Source: Bernardetia sp.
Lineage (GTDB): Bacteria; Bacteroidota; Bacteroidia; Cytophagales; Bernardetiaceae
DNA: 64,000 nucleotides
Direction: 5' to 3'
NCBI GenBank assembly: GCA_020630575.1
Contig: JAHDBD010000007.1
Span: 62,001 to 126,000 of the forward strand
Both the position numbers and the translations under genes were made by a program. The notes below the pieces were generated by a model. It searched no databases. It had not been told where the DNA came from and saw only the letters and a program-made list of their open reading frames with translations. Positions 36,662 through 45,113 of this stretch are shown here, piece after piece (the first letter of the stretch is position 1; each line of letters opens with the position of its first letter).

Positions 36662-36923
36662 TAGTAAATTTTTAGATGTAATATTGAGGTTAATAAATAC
36701 AAATGCAAAGGTAAGTAGTATTGTTTAAATAATCTTAAAAAAGACATAAAGTAACATTATTTTTTTAGAAAAATAATATATAATTGAATTTTATTTTTGC
36801 AAAATTAAATTATTCTAAGAATTTTTAATACATTAAAATTTTGTTGTCCTATCAGATTAAAAACTAGCCTTTCTAATGAAAATAATTTATGCTTATCAAT
36901 TCTTATTTTTAGATAAAAAAGTG

Positions 36924-36931
36924 TACTTTTG
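36924..36931 (+). promoter_or_regulatory. ndk promoter -7 element
   Basis: TACTTTTG, followed by CG, is an exact TAnnTTTG in the 352-bp gap shared by the M48 gene and ndk, 82 nt before the ndk start. No clear TTTG at the -33 position. The rest of the gap shows no ORF. Confidence 0.5.
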
Positions 36932-37013
36932 CGCCATTGATTTTTTCTTGTAATTGAATATTAGAAGAAAACTCACAAAAATATTTTTTACTTAAAATTG
37001 AATTAGAAAAATT

Positions 37014-37433
37014 ATGGCAACTAACCGTACTTTCACAATGATTAAGCCTGACGCTTTTGGCGCAAACAATACAGGCAATATTTTAGCAATGATTGAAGCT
37101 GCAGGTTTCCGTTTGGTAGCTGCAAAAATTACTCGTCTTTCTGAAGAGCGTGCTGGACAGTTTTACGAAGTACACAAAGAACGTCCTTTCTATGGTGATC
37201 TTTGTAAATATATGTCTTCTGGAAATATTGTTGCTGCTATCTTGGAGAAAGACAATGCAGTTGAAGATTTTCGTAAACTTATCGGAGCAACTAATCCTAA
37301 AGATGCTGAAGCTGGAACTATTCGTGCAAAATATGGCGAATCTATTGAAGCAAATGCTGTTCATGGTTCAGATTCTGATGAGAATGCACAAATTGAAGGA
37401 AGTTTCTTTTTCTCTAACTTAGAGAAATTCTAA
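37014..37433 (+). CDS. ndk: Nucleoside diphosphate kinase
   Basis: Ndk moves the gamma-phosphate from ATP to other nucleoside diphosphates through a phospho-His. The 139 residues have [20 protein letters not shown] near residue 4, a Lys in the IKPDA block that contacts phosphate, and the catalytic His in [12 protein letters not shown] near residue 116. Length is normal. It is a single-gene unit ending in a strong hairpin terminator. Confidence 0.97.
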   Translation: MATNRTFTMIKPDAFGANNTGNILAMIEAAGFRLVAAKITRLSEERAGQFYEVHKERPFYGDLCKYMSSGNIVAAILEKDNAVEDFRKLIGATNPKDAEAGTIRAKYGESIEANAVHGSDSDENAQIEGSFFFSNLEKF

Positions 37434-37456
37434 ATCAAACAATATTTTGATTTTCA

Positions 37457-37499
37457 TAAAAAAACCGTTTCAAAAAATAAATTTTGAAACGGTTTTTTA
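37457..37499. terminator. Strong bidirectional terminator after ndk
   Basis: An A-run plus CCGTTTCAAAA pairs with TTTTGAAACGG plus a T-run. It sits between convergent genes and can serve both. Confidence 0.88.
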
Positions 37500-37522
37500 T
37501 GGATTTTGAAAAAAAGACAGAA

Positions 37523-37972
37523 CTATTTTTTAAAACTTGTTTCATTTTCAAATTTATAAGTATTTCCATCTTCTGTATATTCATATAAATAAAGAAGACG
37601 TAACTTTTTATCTGTCAATTCTTCTATTGATAAAGTATCACCAGATGGACTTCCCTGCTCTCCTACAATTAACTTTTTATCATTATCAATTAACTTCCAA
37701 GTGCCACTATCTTTTTCTAAATCGCCATCTTCATCAGCAGATATAGCATCGTAAGTTCCGTTTGCTTTAAATTCAATAGTTGTTCCATTTATAGCTTCAG
37801 TTTCACTTTCTACAAAGATTCCATTTTCATATTCAGTAGATTTAATGGTTTCATACGTCCATTTTCCTATGAATTTATCCTTTGTAGATAATTCGTCTTC
37901 TTTTTTACACGCACTAAAGAAAAGAACACAGAAAGTAAGTAAGGCAAGTGAAAGGAATGATATTTTTTTCAT
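37523..37972 (-). CDS. Lipocalin-like lipoprotein
   Basis: From the ATG at 37972 this is a 149-residue lipoprotein with a clean signal, MKKISFLSLALLTFCVLFFSAC, and a lipidation Cys near residue 22. An ATG four codons earlier at 37984 is possible; starts further up to 38059 put 25 or more residues before the signal and are unlikely. The mature part, DKFIGKWTYETIKSTEYENG to GTYDAISADEDGDLEKDSGTWKLIDN, has the small beta-barrel pattern G.W....... seen in lipocalin-like (Lipocalin_4/DUF) proteins of this phylum. These are common, poorly studied surface proteins. It converges on ndk. Confidence 0.8.
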   Translation of the reverse strand: MKKISFLSLALLTFCVLFFSACKKEDELSTKDKFIGKWTYETIKSTEYENGIFVESETEAINGTTIEFKANGTYDAISADEDGDLEKDSGTWKLIDNDKKLIVGEQGSPSGDTLSIEELTDKKLRLLYLYEYTEDGNTYKFENETSFKK

Positions 37973-38101
37973 TTTAAAGTTCATGTTTTTTAGATTAAAA
38001 AAAGATTTCCAAAATAGTACGGATTTTTTATCCAAGATGTCGCAGCTCGTAAAAAACAATTATTTTATTTAACCTACTCCCCATCCTCTTGTTCATCACA
38101 A

Positions 38102-39688
38102 TCATTTACCATACATTTCTACTAATTTTTCAGCACACCTTTCTCCGTCCATAGCAGCCGAAGCAATTCCTCCTGCATAACCTGCCCCTTCTCCACATGG
38201 AAAAAAGCGTTTCAAAATCGGATGTTCATTAGTTTCTCTTTCTCTAGGAATACGAACAGGCGAAGAAGTACGACTTTCTACTCCCACAATTTGTGCTTCG
38301 TTAGTCAAAAAACCTTTCATTTTTTTATCAAATGCCTTAAAACCCATTCTCAAACGCTCTACAATTTCGGGAGGTAATACTTTTCCCATTTCTACCGAAA
38401 TTAGTCCAGGTTGATAAGAAGTATCTAAAAGCGAAGATGATATTTTTTTCTGTGTAAAATCTAATAATCGTTGTGCTGGTGCAGCTTGAGTATTTCCTGC
38501 TACTTGACAAGCATTTCTTTCGATTTCTTCTTGATAATAAAGTCCTGCTAAAGCTCCTTTTTTTGCGTATTTTTTATTCCATTCTCTTTCATCTATCGCT
38601 ACTACAATTCCAGAATTGGCATACTTCGAATTTCGTTTTGAAGGCGACATTCCATTTACAACTACTTCACCTTGTAGTGTTGCAGCAGGGACAATAAATC
38701 CTCCTGGACACATACAAAATGAAAATACTCCTTTTTCTAAATTATCAAAAGGCACTTGTTGAACAAGAGAATACGATGCAGCAGGTAAATATTTATCTCT
38801 TTCTTCTCGCTTGTATTGAATTTTGTCAATTAGTTTTTGTTGATGCTCCACACGAACTCCAATAGCAAAAGGTTTGGCTTCAATCAGAATTTGTTTTCTA
38901 TCCAAAAGTTCAAAAATATCTCTAGCTGAATGTCCTGTTGCCAGAATAACTCCTATTCCTTCTATTTTATCACCATTTTCTAAAACTACGCCTTTGAGTT
39001 CTTCTTCTTTTCCTTTTGTAATTATAAAATCAGTTACCTTGGTTTCAAACAAAACTTCTCCTCCTGCATCTAAAATACTTTGACGCATTTCGGCTACAAT
39101 TCTAGGCAATTTATTTGTTCCAATATGAGGATGATTGTCTATCAAAATATCTTCACTTGCTCCATGTGCTACAAAAATCTCTAAAACTCTACGCCAATCT
39201 CCTCTTTTTTTAGCTCTTGTGTAGAGTTTTCCGTCTGAATATGTACCTGCTCCTCCTTCTCCAAAACAATAATTTGAATCTGGATTGACAATATGACGAC
39301 GGCTAATAGTTGCAATATCTGAAACTCGTTTTTTTACATCTTTCCCTCGTTCTATCAAAATTGGTTTTATACCCAATTCTACCAACCTTAAAGCAGCAAA
39401 CATGCCTGCTGGTCCTGCTCCTACAATGATTGCTTGTGGGGCATTCTTGACATTTGGATATTCTCTTTTGTAAGAAATAGCTGGAGTAGCCTTTTCATTA
39501 ATAAAAACTTCTGCCCACACATTGACTTTCAAATCTCGCTGACGAGCATCTAGAGACCGACGAGTTTGTCTGATAGTTATATCTTCTGTAGTTGAGGAAA
39601 TATCCAATTTTTCATAAATAAACTTTTCGAAGGCTTCTTTTTCAAAGGCAATTTCTGGAGGAAGTACAAAGGAGAGTTCTTTTTTCAT
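38102..39688 (-). CDS. FAD-dependent dehydrogenase, COG2509 group
   Basis: A 528-residue flavoprotein of the group once called uncharacterised FAD-dependent dehydrogenases (COG2509). An N-terminal domain of about 90 residues is followed by the dinucleotide motif AIIVGAGPAGMFAALRL near residue 90 and the Gly-rich NYCFGEGGAGTYSDGKLYTR near residue 138. ILATGHSARDIFELL near residue 255 and the C-terminal FPCGEGAGYAGGIASAAMDG, which binds the FAD end, are strong family marks. The reaction in bacteria is not known. It is 43 bp upstream of the lipocalin-like gene's longest frame; a shared transcript is possible. Confidence 0.88.
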   Translation of the reverse strand: MKKELSFVLPPEIAFEKEAFEKFIYEKLDISSTTEDITIRQTRRSLDARQRDLKVNVWAEVFINEKATPAISYKREYPNVKNAPQAIIVGAGPAGMFAALRLVELGIKPILIERGKDVKKRVSDIATISRRHIVNPDSNYCFGEGGAGTYSDGKLYTRAKKRGDWRRVLEIFVAHGASEDILIDNHPHIGTNKLPRIVAEMRQSILDAGGEVLFETKVTDFIITKGKEEELKGVVLENGDKIEGIGVILATGHSARDIFELLDRKQILIEAKPFAIGVRVEHQQKLIDKIQYKREERDKYLPAASYSLVQQVPFDNLEKGVFSFCMCPGGFIVPAATLQGEVVVNGMSPSKRNSKYANSGIVVAIDEREWNKKYAKKGALAGLYYQEEIERNACQVAGNTQAAPAQRLLDFTQKKISSSLLDTSYQPGLISVEMGKVLPPEIVERLRMGFKAFDKKMKGFLTNEAQIVGVESRTSSPVRIPRERETNEHPILKRFFPCGEGAGYAGGIASAAMDGERCAEKLVEMYGK

Positions 39689-39840
39689 TTCTAATAATTT
39701 ATTATTCTTTCATATTCTATTCTACAAAAATACGCAAACTAAAATTATTTTTTAAACAAAGTTAGTGATAGACTTTTTTCTAAAAAAGAATCAAACGATA
39801 AAAAATAGTGATTTTTCTTGCAAAATAATATTGATAACTT

Positions 39841-39870
39841 TTTGATAATCAATAAATTATACTATTTTTG
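39841..39870 (+). promoter_or_regulatory. Promoter with no gene within 450 bp
   Basis: TTTG at 39841-39844 and exact TATTTTTG at 39863-39870 are 18 nt apart. The next gene starts at 40334. The 645-bp gap 39689-40333 holds no ORF I can support. Either the next gene has a very long leader or a small RNA is made here. Confidence 0.55.
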
Positions 39871-40333
39871 TAGCAGATTAAATTATCAAAAAGAGCTATC
39901 TAAAACGAATTTGGTTAAAAACAGATTCAGAATTAGACAAAGCCTTACGCTAAAATTTCAATAAGATAAATTGCAATATCAAAAGTATTTCTGTAACTTA
40001 TCGAACCAAAATAACCCTTAGTAATTGAAAATGTATAGCAATTAGTTCTATTAACATCATAGTAAAAGAACTGTAAATCCTTTTATAAACGATAAAAGAA
40101 AAATTACAATGTCTTGTTATGATTATTAATTTGGAACTCTCAGAATATGTTATTATCATAATTGTTATATTTTGTTACATGTTAATCAGATTCAATTATT
40201 TTATTTCTTAAAAAAAATAATTCCTTTGCACGATAATTGTCTTAGTTTCAACGAAATAATTTATAGCTTCAAAGAAGTTTAAAAAAATAAAAATACTATC
40301 CATCATTCTAATATCTTTTATATTATACTAATT

Positions 40334-40795
40334 ATGTTAAAATTTATCGCTTCACTCTCATTTGTTCTTCTTTTTGCTTTTGGAGGTCATGCATTTGCAT
40401 TTGCTCAGACAATTCCTACTAATGTAAAATCTACTTTCGAACAAAAATTTGCAGGTGCTAAAGTTATTAGTTGCCACGAAATCAATGGAGAACATAATAT
40501 TATCTTTCAACAAGAAAATGAAGTAAAATCAGCTCGTTTTGATGCAAGTGGAAAATGGATTGATACTATTATTTCTCTTAATCCAGGTACTGCTCCAGCT
40601 AAAATCGAAGAATATATTTCAGCTAATCATGCTGGTAAAAATGGACATATCAGAAGAATAGAAAACGAAACAGGAACTACTTTTTTAGCTTTTATTAGCG
40701 AAACAAAAGCACTTCGTTTTGATAAGGATGGAAACATGACTAAAGAAGAAGATGTTAGTTCAATTGACGAAGCTGCTTTGAGTACAATCAAGTAA
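40334..40795 (+). CDS. PepSY-like exported protein
   Basis: A 153-residue exported protein with a signal peptide ending at AFAQ (residue 25). Two PepSY-like units follow: FEQKFAGAKVISCHEINGEHNIIFQQENEVKSARFDASGKW near residue 38, and KIEEYISANHAGKNGHIRRIE to TKALRFDKDGNMTKEED. This is the phylum-wide PepSY-like (DUF2874) family found in the periplasm, related in shape to protease or beta-lactamase inhibitor folds. The function is not known, though such proteins often respond to envelope stress. A hairpin terminator follows. Confidence 0.85.
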   Translation: MLKFIASLSFVLLFAFGGHAFAFAQTIPTNVKSTFEQKFAGAKVISCHEINGEHNIIFQQENEVKSARFDASGKWIDTIISLNPGTAPAKIEEYISANHAGKNGHIRRIENETGTTFLAFISETKALRFDKDGNMTKEEDVSSIDEAALSTIK

Positions 40796-40820
40796 ATGGC
40801 TCTTAGCGAATGTTATTATT

Positions 40821-40859
40821 AAAAAAGACTTTATTCTAAGTGGAATGAAGTCTTTTTTT
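40821..40859 (+). terminator. Terminator after the PepSY-like gene
   Basis: AAAAAAGACTT pairs with AAGTCTTTTTT, extended past a mismatch by ATTC/GAAT, followed by a T-run. Confidence 0.85.
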
Positions 40860-40903
40860 CTGTTTAAAAATTTTATTACACTATCCCCAATACAAACTCT
40901 TGT

Positions 40904-42118
40904 ATGCTTAAACAAGAACAGCATCACGAATTTATTTTGAAAAATAATTTAGAAAGCCACCTTCAAAACCAATTAGATAAACGCAAAAATGAAAATAATT
41001 TGCGTTCATTGGTTATATCAAACTCAAATAATATCGATTTTTTTTCGAATGATTATTTGGGTTTGGCTCGGAGTGAAGAATTACAAAATACTATTTTAGA
41101 AGAATATAAATTGCAAAGTAATCGTTTCAAAATCTCTCGGAATGGTTCGACAGGTTCTCGTCTTTTATCTGGGCATAATGAGTATTTTGAAGAGGTAGAA
41201 ATTCAGTTAGCTCATTTCTTTAGTGCAAAAAAAGCTCTCTTGTTTAGTTCAGGCTATCATGCAAATGTTGCTCTTTTGTCCTCTATTTTGACACGTAATG
41301 ATGTCATTTTGTATGATAGTTTGGTTCATGCGTCTTTAAAGGAGGGGTATAGATTAAGTAATGCAAGTCATTTTTCATTTAAGCATAATAATTTAGAAGA
41401 TTTAGAAAAGAAAATTTTATATATAAAAGACAAGAATCAAATAAATCCAAATCAAACTATTTTAGTAGTTGTAGAATCAGTTTATTCAATGGATGGAGAT
41501 ATTTGTCCACTACTAAAACTGGTAGAAATTTGTGAAAAATACAACGTAAATTTAGTTGTAGATGAAGCACACAGTACAGGTATTTTTGGAAAAAATGGAA
41601 ATGGTTTAGTTGCAGAATTGGGATTAGAAAAACGAGTTTTTGCTAGAGTAAACACATTTGGAAAAGCTTTTGGAATACAGGGAGCTGTCATTTTGGGAAG
41701 TGAACTACTTATAAATTATCTTATAAATTTTGCTTTACCTTTTATTTATACAACTGCACCACCACTTTTTCAATTAGTTTCTATTAAAAAAGCAATAGAT
41801 TTTCTTCAAATTCATCAAAAAGAATTAAATGAAAAACTTTCTAATAATATAGAGTTGTTTGTTTTGCAAAGTAAATGTTTTTTAGATTCACACTCTGATA
41901 GAAATTTTAATACTTCAAAAACACCTATTCAGATTATTCCAATAAAGGGAAATGAAGAATGTCAAAAAGTAGCTTCAAAATTACAAAAAGAAGGTTTTGA
42001 AGTGCGTGCTATAAAAAGTCCGACTGTAAAAAAAGGAGATGAACGACTACGAATTTGTTTACATAGCTTTAATACAAAGAAAGAAATTTTGAGATTTTCA
42101 GAGGTTTTATATCAATAG
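40904..42118 (+). CDS. bioF: BioF-like pyridoxal-phosphate acyltransferase
   Basis: A 404-residue enzyme of the alpha-oxoamine synthase group, closest in pattern to 8-amino-7-oxononanoate synthase, which condenses pimeloyl thioester with alanine in biotin synthesis. Visible marks: FFSNDYLGLARS near residue 46, GSTGSRLLSGHNEYFEEVE near 80, LVVDEAHSTGIFGKNGNG near 220, and the PLP Lys in VNTFGKAFGIQGAVILGSE near 252. Length fits. No other bio gene lies nearby, so a close relative such as 2-amino-3-ketobutyrate CoA ligase or a serine palmitoyltransferase-like enzyme cannot be excluded; the active-site text favours BioF. Confidence 0.78.
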   Translation: MLKQEQHHEFILKNNLESHLQNQLDKRKNENNLRSLVISNSNNIDFFSNDYLGLARSEELQNTILEEYKLQSNRFKISRNGSTGSRLLSGHNEYFEEVEIQLAHFFSAKKALLFSSGYHANVALLSSILTRNDVILYDSLVHASLKEGYRLSNASHFSFKHNNLEDLEKKILYIKDKNQINPNQTILVVVESVYSMDGDICPLLKLVEICEKYNVNLVVDEAHSTGIFGKNGNGLVAELGLEKRVFARVNTFGKAFGIQGAVILGSELLINYLINFALPFIYTTAPPLFQLVSIKKAIDFLQIHQKELNEKLSNNIELFVLQSKCFLDSHSDRNFNTSKTPIQIIPIKGNEECQKVASKLQKEGFEVRAIKSPTVKKGDERLRICLHSFNTKKEILRFSEVLYQ

Positions 42119-42361
42119 ATTTTTGCAAAAGTAAATTTTTTCAGGGATAAAGTTTTATTGATATTTAGTTGTCAAAGTTGTAGTAGTATTATTTTGATAT
42201 TAACTATTTTTAATCCCGTTTGTTAGGTATTTATGATAGACCGATGCGACCTTTTGAATGTTTTTTGCATCTACTTTTTAAACTACATAGAAAAACGTTT
42301 TTATTCTAATCGTTTTCTATACACTTTTTAGATATTGATTTTACTAAAACTAACTTATACA

Positions 42362-43996
42362 ATGAAAACTATAAAAATTATACAACCAAATAAATTTTCT
42401 CTAAAGAAAATTATAGGAATAGCTGCTCTAACTACTACTTTATTTTATTCACACTTTGCTTCTGCTCAAGATAATCCAGTAGCATCAGGAGCTTTTGGAT
42501 ATTATATTGATGCCAATCGTTTTGCTCAAACTATTCCTACCATGGGAGCAAATGCACGTATTCAAGGTATTGGTGGTGCTGCCACAGCCATTGGTGGAGA
42601 TATTAGTTCGGCTTCTGTCAATCCTGCTGGTTTAGGATTTTTGCAGCGTTCTGAAATTACATTTTCACCGTCACTTTCTTTTTTAGGTTCTGACGCTACT
42701 TATAATTTAGGTTCTCAAAATGCACCAACAGAAGATGCAAAACTAAATTTTAACTTTTCTCAATTAGGAGGAGCGTTTGTTTTGCCTTCAAATAATTCAT
42801 CAGGATATAAAGGTGGAGCATTTTCTATTTCTTATAGTCGTTTGAATAGCTTTCACAGACGTACAAGTTATGAAGGAACAAATTCTCAAAATTCTATTAT
42901 AGATTATTTTTTAAATCAAGCTGATGGAATTCCTTGGAATTCTATTTATCCATCAGAAGGAGCAACTGATTTATTAGCTCTAGCTTATGATGCCTATTTA
43001 ATCAATGAGGACTTTGATTATGATAATGGAGGACAAAATACATATTATTCAATTGTACCTATTGCACCTACTTTGCAACGTGAAACAATAGATTATTCAG
43101 GTTCTCAAAGTCAATGGAATTTTTCTTATGGAGGAAATTATAATGATAAATTATTTTTTGGTGCAGGCTTAGGAATTCAATCATTCAAATATAGTGAAGA
43201 AAAACGCTATGAAGAAACTGTAACAGGTGAACCAACAGATCCAACTCAAATAAAATCATTGAACAGTTTAATAATTGGAGAAAATTTATCTATTTCTGGA
43301 ACAGGTGTAAATCTTACAGCAGGAGTTATTTACCGTCCTGTTTATGCTGTTCGTGTAGGAGCAAGTATTACAACACCAACCTATTTTTCTGTAAATGATA
43401 CATATAATGCAAGTTTGGATGCACTATATAATAATTTTTATTTTGGAGATGATGGAAATGGAGACCCAATTGTTTTGAATGATGTAAATGGAACTACACT
43501 TGATATAGAAAGTACCTATAATATGACAACTCCATTGCGTGCTTCTTTAGGAGCTGCATTTTTTGTAGGCAAGTTTGGTTTTATTAGTGCTGACGTAGAT
43601 TTCATTAATTATGAATCTTCAAAATTGCTTAGTCCTCCTCAAGAATTTAATTTTACAGCAGATAATCAAACTATCAAAAATCTATATGCTTCTACTATGA
43701 ATTATCGTTTAGGTGCAGAGCTTCGTCTGAATACATTTTATTTACGTGGTGGAGTTGGATTATATGGAAATACAAGAAAGGAAGAGTTTCGCAATGAAAA
43801 TGATGATGCCTTTCAAACTCGTATTTCAGGTGGTTTGGGTATTCATAAAAAGGCATTTTATATAGATTTGGCAGTGGTTCAACAAGTGACTAATACTGCC
43901 TATACACCTTATAATTTGCCTGATAATTCTAATCCTACTATTGATATAAAAAACACAACAACTAATGTAGTAGCAACAGTTGGGTTTCATTTTTAA
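42362..43996 (+). CDS. FadL/OMPP1-type outer membrane transport protein
   Basis: A 544-residue outer membrane barrel of the OMPP1/FadL/TodX group. The ATG at 42362 is preferred to the TTG nine codons earlier, because a typical signal then follows (LKKIIGIAALTTTLFYSHFASAQ). The conserved hatch stretch GANARIQGIGGAATAIGGD and SSASVNPAGLGFL near residue 55-80 is diagnostic. The rest is strand-rich with Tyr and Asn and ends VVATVGFHF, the aromatic end needed for barrel assembly. Members import hydrophobic compounds; the substrate here is unknown. It also resembles the PorV-type proteins of type IX secretion, but is longer. Confidence 0.85.
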   Translation: MKTIKIIQPNKFSLKKIIGIAALTTTLFYSHFASAQDNPVASGAFGYYIDANRFAQTIPTMGANARIQGIGGAATAIGGDISSASVNPAGLGFLQRSEITFSPSLSFLGSDATYNLGSQNAPTEDAKLNFNFSQLGGAFVLPSNNSSGYKGGAFSISYSRLNSFHRRTSYEGTNSQNSIIDYFLNQADGIPWNSIYPSEGATDLLALAYDAYLINEDFDYDNGGQNTYYSIVPIAPTLQRETIDYSGSQSQWNFSYGGNYNDKLFFGAGLGIQSFKYSEEKRYEETVTGEPTDPTQIKSLNSLIIGENLSISGTGVNLTAGVIYRPVYAVRVGASITTPTYFSVNDTYNASLDALYNNFYFGDDGNGDPIVLNDVNGTTLDIESTYNMTTPLRASLGAAFFVGKFGFISADVDFINYESSKLLSPPQEFNFTADNQTIKNLYASTMNYRLGAELRLNTFYLRGGVGLYGNTRKEEFRNENDDAFQTRISGGLGIHKKAFYIDLAVVQQVTNTAYTPYNLPDNSNPTIDIKNTTTNVVATVGFHF

Positions 43997-44031
43997 TAGC
44001 TTAACTAAATTAAAAATCAATAAATTTACTC

Positions 44032-44064
44032 AATCCAATTACTTCAAAACAGTTAATTGGATTT
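44032..44064 (+). terminator. Weak hairpin after the FadL-like gene
   Basis: AATCCAATTA pairs with TAATTGGATT, with one extra T inside the stem, then a short T-rich tail. Confidence 0.5.
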
Positions 44065-44156
44065 TGTATTTTACGAATACTCTATTTATTTTCAATAAAA
44101 AAAGACTAGACTAGTATCTTCTTTTTTACGTGATGTTCTGAACCATAGTTTTTTTG

Positions 44157-44164
44157 TACTTTTG
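44157..44164 (+). promoter_or_regulatory. -7 element of the gene at 44231
   Basis: TACTTTTG is an exact TAnnTTTG, 66 nt before the ATG. No clear -33 box. Confidence 0.4.
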
Positions 44165-44230
44165 TAGGCTCAATGACATTTTAATCTAAAGACCTTAAAA
44201 TAAAAGTTATATCAACTTTATAGAAATAAT

Positions 44231-44935
44231 ATGGAAAATTACACACTCAATTATTACAAGACTTTTGCTGAAGATATGAAAAAAAGTCTTCAAGCTGTTT
44301 TTGATGCCTATAATGGATATTTTGTACAAGAAGCTGTTCCTGCTTTTGGTAGTATCAACAATGAAAATGCTACTAAAATTAATTTTGCTACTAATGCTCA
44401 CAGAAATTGTTTTACAGATTATGTTCTTTTAGAGCAACGAGTAAATAAATATAAAGCCTATGAAATTTACTTAAAAGAACAAGCAGAAGCAAAGGAAGCT
44501 GCTTTATTAAATAAGTTTGTTCCTTCTTTTGAAAAGTCGTATACATCACTTTTCCGAATTGTGGATATAGATGTAGAAGAAGGAATTATTTATTTTGATG
44601 ATGTTTTGGGTGTAAATGAAGGACAAGAAATTGCTATTATAGACAAGACTCTTACTCAATCTATAGACAAAAATCCTGTCAACATGAACTTCTTGATGTT
44701 CTTTCGTTTTATTCCTTTTCTAGGAGATTTTATTGATTTGAACGATGAAGAAGAAACACTCAAAGGAATGTCAGCAGGTTATATTTATTTCTTTGAGCCA
44801 CAAGAAGAGCGTACTCTTATAAAAGAATATGAGAAAATGGCTGCAAAAGTAAGAGTTTCAAAATCTTCTTCTAAAAGACAAATTGCTTTTACAGAATTAG
44901 ACAAAAAATATGGAAAGAAGTTGTTGTTGTCTTAA
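44231..44935 (+). CDS. Hypothetical protein
   Basis: I do not recognise a family for this 234-residue protein. It has no signal peptide and no true membrane span; the nearest hydrophobic stretch, FLMFFRFIPFLGDFI near residue 153, is broken by charges and Pro. The N-terminal half is helical with many Lys and Glu, and the middle holds strand-like segments (RIVDIDVEEGIIYFDDVL). The C-terminal tail is basic (RVSKSSSKRQIAF, KKYGKKLLLS), which would suit nucleic acid or membrane contact. It lies alone between two terminators. Confidence 0.7.
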   Translation: MENYTLNYYKTFAEDMKKSLQAVFDAYNGYFVQEAVPAFGSINNENATKINFATNAHRNCFTDYVLLEQRVNKYKAYEIYLKEQAEAKEAALLNKFVPSFEKSYTSLFRIVDIDVEEGIIYFDDVLGVNEGQEIAIIDKTLTQSIDKNPVNMNFLMFFRFIPFLGDFIDLNDEEETLKGMSAGYIYFFEPQEERTLIKEYEKMAAKVRVSKSSSKRQIAFTELDKKYGKKLLLS

Positions 44936-44994
44936 AATAGTGGAATAACTATTCTGATAAAAGACATTATTTATTTTCTAAACTTAGGAAGTTC

Positions 44995-45032
44995 AAACCT
45001 GTAAGCCTAAATTAAAGGAATACAGGTTTTTT
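44995..45032 (+). terminator. Terminator before uvrC
   Basis: AAACCTGTA (44995) pairs with TACAGGTTT (45021-45029) around a 17-nt loop, followed by a T-run. Confidence 0.75.
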
Positions 45033-45113
45033 ATTGAAAAAAATAAAATCAAAAGACAAAAAGCTATTTTTTTAGTTAGAAGTAAAAGTAAACTTTTGAT
45101 AAAATAGAAAAGT

